From positions 1-11,406 of the forward strand of contig DAOVXW010000009.1 in the NCBI GenBank assembly GCA_030635945.1: DNA of 11,406 nt. Reading direction: 5' to 3'. Position 1 is the stretch's first letter, and every line of letters starts with the position of its first letter. Source of the stretch: Dehalococcoidia bacterium (GTDB taxonomy: Bacteria > Chloroflexota > Dehalococcoidia > Dehalococcoidales > G020351185). The notes under the pieces are model-generated. The model was not told the origin of the DNA. It did no database searches and was given only the letters and a program-made list of their open reading frames with translations. Both the position numbers and the translations under genes were made by a program. Shown one piece after another: positions 6,577-11,406 of the stretch.

Positions 6577-7752
6577 TTAACCTTTGTTTGCACCTTTCGC
6601 AACAAGTGGCGACATTATTCTAAGTTTTGTTACTATGCTATCCAGAACATCTAATGTATGGTCTACATCCGCCTCAGTAGTCCACTTACCCAGTGTAATC
6701 CTCAGAGAACCGTAAACCTGTTCAGGTGGGAGGCCCATAGCCAGGAGAACATGAGAAGGCCCATGGTCCGATGAACTGCAGGCAGAACCGGTGGAAACGC
6801 ATATACCTTCAAGGTCAAGGTTAAGCATTACTGCTTCACCCTCTATATAATCTATGCTTATATTTATATTGTTGGGCAATCTAGACAACGGATGGCCGTT
6901 CAATCTGGTATCATCGATTCTTTCCAGAATGCCGGTAGTAAGGCGGTTGCGCAGAGAGGTTATCCTCATAGCTTCTTTAGTAATATCTTGCGTAGCAAGT
7001 TCAATAGCTTTCGCAAAACCCACAATCGATGCTGTGTTTTCGGTGCCCGAACGCCGCTTCTTCTCCTGACCTCCGCCGTGCAGCATAGGGGTTATTTCAA
7101 CACCCCTTTTTACATAGAGAGCGCCGATACCTTTAGGTCCATAAATCTTGTGGGCTGAAATAGATAGTAAATCCACGCCGAGCGCTTTCACATCAACCGG
7201 AATATGGCCTACTGTTTGTACGGCATCGGTATGGAAAAAGACTCCGGCTTCTTTTGTAATCCTGGTGATATCGGCTATTGGTTCTATCGTGCCCGATTCG
7301 TTATTGGCATGCATGATTGTTACAAGGATGGTCTTGTCTGTGATGGCCTTTTTAAGATCATCGGGGTCTACTAAACCATAGCTATCCACAGGTAAATATG
7401 TTATGTTAAATCCCAGCTTTTTTAAATACTTACATGTCTCAATAACGGCGGGGTGTTCAATCGATGTGGTAATAATATGATTTCCACGGGATTTTTTACT
7501 TAAGGCAATACCCTTTAATGCCAGGTTATCCGCCTCAGTGCCGCCACCTGTAAATACAATCTCACTACTGCGGGCACCGATAGAAGCGGCAATCTTACCC
7601 CTTGCTTCTTCGATAGCCTCCCTGGCTTCCAGTCCAAAGGAATGATTGCTGGAGGGATTGCCAAAAATCTCAGTTAGATAAGGCAGCATCGTTTTGGCAA
7701 CTTCAGGGTCTGTCGGTGTGGTTGCCGCATAATCAAGATAGATTCGTTTCAT
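6577..7752 (-). CDS. nifS: cysteine desulfurase (NifS/IscS family)
   Basis: This 391-residue PLP enzyme takes sulfur from cysteine as a protein-bound persulfide and releases alanine. It supplies Fe-S clusters, thiolated cofactors or other sulfur acceptors. Visible landmarks are YLDYAATTP (5-13), TGGGTEADN (68-76), His100, HTDAVQ (174-179, Asp176 and Gln179), the PLP-binding Lys202 in SAHKIYGPKG (199-208), RSGTEN (234-239) and the catalytic Cys325 in STGSACSSS (320-328). The length and active-site segment fit the group I NifS/IscS branch rather than SufS. Start and length are normal, and AAGGAG (7758-7763) lies five bases before the ATG. It is the last gene of the sulfur run, 109 bases downstream of the DUF39 gene, with no IscU or NifU neighbour in view. 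That context points to sulfur supply for homocysteine or general sulfur trafficking. NifS and IscS cannot be separated by sequence alone here. Confidence 0.96.
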   Translation of the reverse strand: MKRIYLDYAATTPTDPEVAKTMLPYLTEIFGNPSSNHSFGLEAREAIEEARGKIAASIGARSSEIVFTGGGTEADNLALKGIALSKKSRGNHIITTSIEHPAVIETCKYLKKLGFNITYLPVDSYGLVDPDDLKKAITDKTILVTIMHANNESGTIEPIADITRITKEAGVFFHTDAVQTVGHIPVDVKALGVDLLSISAHKIYGPKGIGALYVKRGVEITPMLHGGGQEKKRRSGTENTASIVGFAKAIELATQDITKEAMRITSLRNRLTTGILERIDDTRLNGHPLSRLPNNINISIDYIEGEAVMLNLDLEGICVSTGSACSSSDHGPSHVLLAMGLPPEQVYGSLRITLGKWTTEADVDHTLDVLDSIVTKLRIMSPLVAKGANKG

Positions 7753-7795
7753 TCATTCTCCTTAATAACTCAAGTGCGAACCACCCACTAAACCC

Positions 7796-7844
7796 GACTC
7801 ATAGAGGGTAGGTATAACCTGTATAACCTTACCCTCTATGAGTC
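7796..7844. promoter_or_regulatory. long stem-loop with a tandem 9-base repeat in the loop, between the DUF39 gene and nifS
   Basis: The 15-base arm GACTCATAGAGGGTA (7796-7810) is the exact reverse complement of 7830-7844. The 19-base loop is one G plus two copies of GTATAACCT (7812-7820, 7821-7829). On the minus strand, which is the mRNA sense, a further GGT/ACC pairing is possible past a bulged A. No T-tract follows, and the nifS ribosome site lies about 33 bases downstream. It could set the nifS level by RNA processing or attenuation. That role is inference. Confidence 0.55.
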
Positions 7845-7861
7845 ATAATCACAGTCATTCG

Positions 7862-9067
7862 CTATTCTATTTTGCGTTCTTTCAAAGGCTTGAAACTTAT
7901 ACCGGATTCCACCCCGGGTATTTCTGCTACCGGTTCCGTTAGCAGGAATTCACCTGATTGTATCCAATCCTTTAGCTGGTTGGCAATTTTCAGTGCCTTG
8001 GAATAACTGGATAAACCAGAGGTGGATACGCTCTTGCCACTCACCGATATTTTACCACTTTTCAGCTGTTTATAGCTAACCTCTCCCAATATGTCAGTTT
8101 TGCGTTGCGGATAAGCATCTGAATAATCGACAACCGGGGCAAGGATATCAGCATCGCTTACTGCCGCATAGCCGAGGATTTCTTCAGAGAGTATGGGTAT
8201 GGGAAGGCCAAGGCCAACGGTTATAGTCGTACCATAGCCCAGCATGCTTGTGCCACGAAGCCATTCGGGCTTCATCTGTTTCAGGTCTCCGATTACCGCC
8301 AGCGTGCCTGCCGGTCTTTTAGGAACACCATTTTCCCCTCTGGGAGCGGTCGGGTTATGCTGTGTACCCTGCCAGGCTACATATCCGATCCCTCCCCCGA
8401 GGAATATTTTTGTCCCGATTCCTACAGTTTTGTAATGCGGGTCATTCAATAGTGGTGACAGCTGACCGGCGCTGCAGTAGTTAGCATTCCCCAGGCCAGG
8501 TTTAATTACTCCCATATAGGTATAAATTGTCTTGTCTGAGAGATTGACCGCTACATTGTAGTTCTGGTAGGCATTGCGGACATTGAACAATACCGCTTCA
8601 TTGAGGTCGTCCAGCTTTACCAAAGTTTCCAATTTCTTCCTTGGATAGCAATCTGTACCGTAAGCAGTGGCTATAAGCCTGATGTCCTTGCCTGATAACA
8701 GGTCTTCTATGACATGACCACCGCCATAGTTGAACTCACCGGGGTATATCTTATTTCTCGGATCGTCGTCCGGAATAGCAGTAGCGCCGATATAAACATC
8801 CAGAGCCGCCAAACCTGTATAGACAGGGATATCGTTCAGATGAACACGTCCGCCACCGAGTTTTATCCTCGGTTGAGTATGACCTATATTGAAATATGCA
8901 CCGGACGAGCACATCGGTCCAAATGTCCCGGTGGTTACCACATCTACTTCCTGCGCTGCCTTCTTGACACCTTTTTGCTTTACGATGTCAATTATTTCCT
9001 CTGCGTTTACCACTACCGCCTGCCCTGCTTTGATTTTCTGATTTATTTCAGCAATTGTTTTAGCCAT
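7862..9067 (-). CDS. homocysteine biosynthesis protein, DUF39/HcyBio (L-aspartate semialdehyde sulfurtransferase)
   Basis: The 401-residue protein matches the DUF39 family (PF01837) over its whole length. Its Methanosarcina member MA1821, with a ferredoxin partner, turns aspartate semialdehyde and a sulfur donor into homocysteine, bypassing O-acetyl- or O-succinyl-homoserine. Family runs include TTGTFGPMCSSGAYFNIGH (45-63), GGGRVHLND (71-79), GGGHVIEDL (115-123), TAYGTDCYPRK (134-144) and IFLGGGIGYVAWQGTQHNP (221-239). Conserved-looking cysteines are Cys53, Cys140 and Cys198; the first two match, as far as I recall, the persulfide-forming positions of MA1821. The C-terminus stops at 401 without the CBS pair that binds S-adenosylmethionine in Methanocaldococcus MJ0100, so that feedback site seems absent. 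AAGGAGT lies seven bases before the ATG. The NIL-domain ferredoxin partner is not in this window. Placement between cysE and nifS supports a sulfur role. Confidence 0.9.
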   Translation of the reverse strand: MAKTIAEINQKIKAGQAVVVNAEEIIDIVKQKGVKKAAQEVDVVTTGTFGPMCSSGAYFNIGHTQPRIKLGGGRVHLNDIPVYTGLAALDVYIGATAIPDDDPRNKIYPGEFNYGGGHVIEDLLSGKDIRLIATAYGTDCYPRKKLETLVKLDDLNEAVLFNVRNAYQNYNVAVNLSDKTIYTYMGVIKPGLGNANYCSAGQLSPLLNDPHYKTVGIGTKIFLGGGIGYVAWQGTQHNPTAPRGENGVPKRPAGTLAVIGDLKQMKPEWLRGTSMLGYGTTITVGLGLPIPILSEEILGYAAVSDADILAPVVDYSDAYPQRKTDILGEVSYKQLKSGKISVSGKSVSTSGLSSYSKALKIANQLKDWIQSGEFLLTEPVAEIPGVESGISFKPLKERKIE

Positions 9068-9097
9068 TTGCTCTACTCCTTATTTTCAAATTTAATA

Positions 9098-9244
9098 CTA
9101 TCTTAGCCCCTTGGGGCAGGCCATTATCCATAGCACTGTCATCACCTCCCGACCACTCCTCCCATCCAGGCTTTTTAAAAGCTGCTGGAGAGGGCTGACT
9201 GTAAAATGTTCTGGAAATATTTTATTTAATGCGTCTTTAGTCAT
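9098..9244 (-). CDS. possible small protein of 48 residues between cysE and the DUF39 gene
   Basis: On the minus strand an ATG (9242-9244) opens a 48-codon frame ending in TAG (9098-9100). A fair ribosome site, GAGGA (9255-9259), lies ten bases upstream. The stop is 30 bases before the DUF39 start, a spacing usual within operons, and the frame fills most of the 240-base gap after cysE. The protein starts MTKDALNKIFPEHFTVSPLQ and ends CPKGLR. It has one Cys (43), no signal peptide and only a short hydrophobic stretch (35-42, VMTVLWIM). I do not recognise a family. It may be a leader peptide, a small partner protein, the decayed N-terminus of a lost gene, or chance. A second overlapping frame is also open here but has no start codon upstream. 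Confidence 0.35.
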   Translation of the reverse strand: MTKDALNKIFPEHFTVSPLQQLLKSLDGRSGREVMTVLWIMACPKGLR

Positions 9245-9307
9245 TTACTATTATTCCTCTTGTATTAACTGTCAATGACGAGCTTCATCCCTTCAATTCA
9301 TTTTTAC

Positions 9308-10024
9308 TTATATTCCACTTCCCTGGAAGAAATCTTCCACCAGTTCCCTTCTTCTTTTCAGTAAATCATATCCACCGGATTTAATACCGAACGACTCTTC
9401 AACACTTTTAAGGCGCCCATTAAAATTATCCTGCTCTCTCAGTACTAGTTTAATAGCTTCTGCTATTGGGTCTGGCAGCTTGCCGTGCTCAAGGTCAAGA
9501 AATGATTTGTGGCGGTCCTCTACTACCCGTCCCGGAATGCCTACCACCGTAGTCCCGGCCGGCACTGATTTTACTACTACTGAACCCGAACCTACCTTGG
9601 CTCCTTCTCCGATTGTGATATCACCTAAGGCAACCGCCCTGCTTCCCATCACTACATTATTGCCAATGGTTGGGTGCCGTTTTTTCTTTTTGAGGCTGGT
9701 TCCACCGAGTACCACCCCCTGATACATCAATACGTCATCACCCACTTCGGCTGTTTCCCCAATTACCACTCCGGCTCCATGATCAATAAAGAATCTTCTG
9801 CCGATAGTAGTGCCAGGGTGAATTTCAATAAGCGTCAGGAACCGCGTCATCTGCGAGATAAGCCGGGCTAATAGTTTAAGCCTGTGTCCCCAGAAATAGT
9901 TGGCTAATCTATGAAGCCAGATAGCATGCAAGCCCGGATAGCAAAGGAGAACCTCGGCTACACTTCGTGCCGCAGGGTCCTTAACGAAAACTGTTCTAAT
10001 ATCTTCTCTCAGGGTTTTAAACAA
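9308..10024 (-). CDS. cysE: serine O-acetyltransferase
   Basis: The 238-residue protein transfers acetyl from acetyl-CoA to L-serine, giving O-acetylserine for cysteine synthesis. An N-terminal helical part (1-65) precedes a left-handed beta-helix of hexapeptide repeats (about 66-168). The active-site runs are [20 protein letters not shown] (66-85) and RHPTIG (116-121). His82 and His117 match the E. coli catalytic histidines, and Glu67 stands where E. coli has Asp143, as in many Gram-positive enzymes. It is the short form. The C-terminus ends Gly-Ser-Gly-Ile, like the CysK-docking tail Gly-Asp-Gly-Ile of E. coli CysE, which suggests a cysteine synthase complex with the cysK product encoded 38 bases upstream. 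The start is TTG. It is chosen because AAGGGAA lies seven bases upstream and the protein then begins MFKTLREDI, as family members do. Confidence 0.95.
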   Translation of the reverse strand: MFKTLREDIRTVFVKDPAARSVAEVLLCYPGLHAIWLHRLANYFWGHRLKLLARLISQMTRFLTLIEIHPGTTIGRRFFIDHGAGVVIGETAEVGDDVLMYQGVVLGGTSLKKKKRHPTIGNNVVMGSRAVALGDITIGEGAKVGSGSVVVKSVPAGTTVVGIPGRVVEDRHKSFLDLEHGKLPDPIAEAIKLVLREQDNFNGRLKSVEESFGIKSGGYDLLKRRRELVEDFFQGSGI

Positions 10025-10031
10025 GGTTATG

Positions 10032-10038
10032 TTCCCTT
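10032..10038 (-). promoter_or_regulatory. ribosome binding site fixing the TTG start of cysE
   Basis: AAGGGAA on the minus strand lies seven bases before TTG (10022-10024). No ATG or GTG in frame is placed as well, so this site decides the cysE start. Confidence 0.6.
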
Positions 10039-10062
10039 ACCTTAATTGATGCAATCTTCAGC

Positions 10063-11058
10063 TTATTTTGGTTGGTCAAAGAGCCAAGTAGATAGATAGC
10101 GCTCACCAGTATCCGGCACAATCACTACAATCAGCTTATTTTCATTTTCCGGTCTTTTAGCCACTTCCAGTGCTGCCCAGATGGCAGCACCCGAAGAAAT
10201 GCCAGCCAGTATACCCTCTTCCTTGGCTAATTTCCTGGCAGTAATGCCGGCATCTTCATTGGTAACTTTAATAATTTCATCTATAAGATCCATTCTTAAT
10301 ATGCCAGGCGTAAAACCAGCTCCGATACCCTGAATCTTATGGGGACCTGGCTTTCCACCGGAAAGCACCGGCGAATCGAACGGCTCCACGGCAATAGCTT
10401 TGAATTCCGGCTTCCTCTTCTTGATTACTTCAGATACGCCAGTGATAGTGCCTCCGGTTCCTACACCCGAAATGAGGATATCCACTTTACCTTCGGTATC
10501 TCGCCATATTTCCTCTGCGGTTGTTAGCTGGTGTATTTCCGGGTTGGCATTATTTTCAAACTGCTGCGGCATGTAATAACCTGAATTTTCAGCAACGATA
10601 TTTTCTGCCTTATTCACCGCCCCGCGCATTCCCTCTGCCCCGGGTGTTAATACAAGCTCGGCACCCAGGATAGACAAGAGCTGTCTTCTTTCCAGAGACA
10701 TTGTATCAGGCATCGTAAGAATCAGCCTGTAGCCCCTAGCGGCACAAACAAAGGCCAGGGAAATACCCGTGTTGCCACTGGTTGGTTCTACGATAACCGT
10801 ATTTTTGTTTATAAGGCCTTTTTCTTCGGCATCTACAATCATTGCTACGCCTATCCTGTCCTTTACACTGCCAAGGGGATTAAAAGACTCAAGTTTGGCT
10901 ACTATATCTGCCTTTACCCCTTCAGTTATATGCTGCAATCTCACAAGGGGTGTATTGCCGATAAGTTCGGTAGAATCCCGGGCAATGCCTCTGGTCAGCT
11001 TTGGAATCTTAATTGTCTTGTAATGGAGCTTTTCTATTTCTATAACTTGCCTGGTCAT
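10063..11058 (-). CDS. cysK: cysteine synthase A (O-acetylserine sulfhydrylase)
   Basis: This 331-residue fold-type II PLP enzyme makes cysteine from O-acetylserine and sulfide. Landmarks are [11 protein letters not shown] (31-41), the PLP Lys66 in NPLGSVKDR (60-68), the substrate loop PTSGNTG (92-98), the phosphate-binding GVGTGGT (198-204), GISSGAA (286-292) and [10 protein letters not shown] (315-324). The core fits CysK rather than cystathionine beta-synthase, with no CBS or heme domain. About 25 extra residues precede the usual start of the family: [10 protein letters not shown], then a basic stretch to residue 27. The ATG is well supported by GAGGGAA (11063-11069), four bases upstream. 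In the run it follows the Rrf2 gene by 45 bases and precedes cysE by 38. Besides catalysis it may bind the CysE tail, and, as known for the Bacillus CymR-CysK pair, perhaps the Rrf2 regulator. Confidence 0.96.
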   Translation of the reverse strand: MTRQVIEIEKLHYKTIKIPKLTRGIARDSTELIGNTPLVRLQHITEGVKADIVAKLESFNPLGSVKDRIGVAMIVDAEEKGLINKNTVIVEPTSGNTGISLAFVCAARGYRLILTMPDTMSLERRQLLSILGAELVLTPGAEGMRGAVNKAENIVAENSGYYMPQQFENNANPEIHQLTTAEEIWRDTEGKVDILISGVGTGGTITGVSEVIKKRKPEFKAIAVEPFDSPVLSGGKPGPHKIQGIGAGFTPGILRMDLIDEIIKVTNEDAGITARKLAKEEGILAGISSGAAIWAALEVAKRPENENKLIVVIVPDTGERYLSTWLFDQPK

Positions 11059-11076
11059 AAGTTCCCTCGCTTGTTT

Positions 11077-11098
11077 AATTTATTATAGCTATTGTATT
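11077..11098. promoter_or_regulatory. AT-rich near-palindrome and -10-like box between the Rrf2 gene and cysK
   Basis: The gap centres on ATAGCTAT (11085-11092), with partly matching arms on both sides (about seven of ten positions). On the minus strand a TATAAT (11082-11087) overlaps it, 24 bases before cysK, but no -35 box is seen. It could be an internal promoter or an Rrf2-type operator. Weak evidence. Confidence 0.2.
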
Positions 11099-11103
11099 TC
11101 GTT

Positions 11104-11406
11104 TTAGATGTAGTACATCGGTTTTTTGGCTTTTATCTTTTGTTTCTGGCGCTCAACCAGATCCTCAATCGTTACCGATTCTAGGATACTATCGGTCTTT
11201 TTCTTGAGCTCATCCCAGATATCTCTTGTTGCACAAATCCCTGAACGATCGCAAACCATTGGGTCGTTAACGCACTCAACAGGTGCCGTTGATCCCTCAA
11301 GCAGTTGAATTACTTCGCTTAATTTTATCTGTCCCGGCGGCTTGGCTAACGAAATACCACCCTTGGGACCGCGAGTTGTCCTCACTATTCCTCCGGCAAC
11401 CAGAGG
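11104..11406 (-). CDS. Rrf2-family transcriptional regulator, C-terminal 100 residues (cut by window edge)
   Basis: The visible 100 residues start inside the wing of an Rrf2 winged-helix domain: LVAGGIVRTTRGPKGGISLAKPP (visible residues 2-24), then KLSEVIQLLEG (28-38). The N-terminal recognition helix is outside the window. After the DNA-binding part comes a Cys cluster, C45-x6-C52-x5-C58, in the place where IscR has its [2Fe-2S] ligands Cys92, Cys98 and Cys104. The residues after C58 are ATRD, so the IscR ligand His107 is not matched. The long helix that follows (WDELKKKTDSILESV) is the usual dimer helix, and the end is basic. As first visible gene of the sulfur run it likely controls that run and itself, sensing Fe-S status (IscR-like) or cysteine supply (CymR-like). 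Which one is open. A GTG at 11383-11385 is internal, not the start. Confidence 0.9.
   Translation of the reverse strand, partial: PLVAGGIVRTTRGPKGGISLAKPPGQIKLSEVIQLLEGSTAPVECVNDPMVCDRSGICATRDIWDELKKKTDSILESVTIEDLVERQKQKIKAKKPMYYI

Noticed and set aside
7774..7787. TGGGTGGTTCGCAC on the minus strand upstream of nifS, resembling the T-box core AGGGTGGTACCGCG
   Set aside because: The gap is only 109 bases, with no specifier stem I, no antiterminator/terminator pair and no T-tract, and the match needs a gap plus mismatches.
8714..9106. 130-codon open frame on the plus strand
   Set aside because: It lies antisense to the well-supported DUF39 gene, matches no family, and its peptide is rich in unlikely hydrophobic and Cys runs.
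9106..9117. GCCCC-TT-GGGGC palindrome as a terminator after cysE
   Set aside because: The two-base centre cannot form a proper loop, no T-tract follows, and it lies inside the possible small gene and just before the DUF39 ribosome site.
9065..9240. Second open frame in the cysE-DUF39 gap (minus strand), reading WEEWSGGDDSAMDNGLPQGA
   Set aside because: It has no start codon until an internal ATG near its end, which leaves only 23 codons without a spaced ribosome site, and it overlaps the better-supported 48-codon frame.

Overview
The window reads as a piece of a bacterial chromosome of medium GC content. There is no sign of phage, transposon, plasmid, CRISPR, rRNA or tRNA sequence. A DUF39-type homocysteine synthase sits in one gene run with an Rrf2 regulator, CysK, CysE and a cysteine desulfurase. 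That pairing suggests an anaerobe, and I would guess Dehalococcoidia-like Chloroflexota or another strict anaerobe. The lineage is inference only, since no taxonomic marker gene is present.

Left part (1-2040, genes on the minus strand): the start of an ABC-transporter permease, cut by the window edge, sits behind its lipoprotein substrate-binding protein (TrpX/COG2984-like). Upstream of that, as a separate unit, is an AT-richer GNAT acyltransferase of the YjcF/ElaA type. Middle part (2041-6350): a YmdB-like macro-domain deacetylase and a cyclophilin peptidyl-prolyl isomerase on the plus strand, a SpoU/TrmH-family 2'-O-ribose methyltransferase on the minus strand converging on the cyclophilin with 17 bases between them, then a divergent plus-strand ABC-F ATPase of 662 residues. 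These look like separate housekeeping units.

Right part (6577-11406, all minus strand): a sulfur-assimilation gene run, read from right to left. It holds an Rrf2 regulator (cut by the window edge), cysK, cysE, a possible 48-codon small gene, a DUF39 homocysteine synthase and a NifS/IscS cysteine desulfurase. The first genes are 38-45 bases apart and most have clear ribosome binding sites. The logic is consistent. CysE activates serine, CysK adds sulfide to make cysteine, the desulfurase can take the sulfur back out as persulfide, and the DUF39 protein puts sulfur on aspartate semialdehyde to make homocysteine directly. The Rrf2 protein is the likely sensor. The CysE C-terminus ends in Gly-Ser-Gly-Ile, as expected if it docks in CysK.

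Several strong inverted repeats lie between or inside genes: 5953-5978, 6326-6346, 6454-6486, 7796-7844 and a palindrome at 1471-1488. None has a clear T-tract, so their role is open. No gene-free stretch exceeds 300 bases. The largest is 2594-2881, which holds a likely promoter for the cyclophilin gene and a possible 4Fe-4S fragment on the minus strand.
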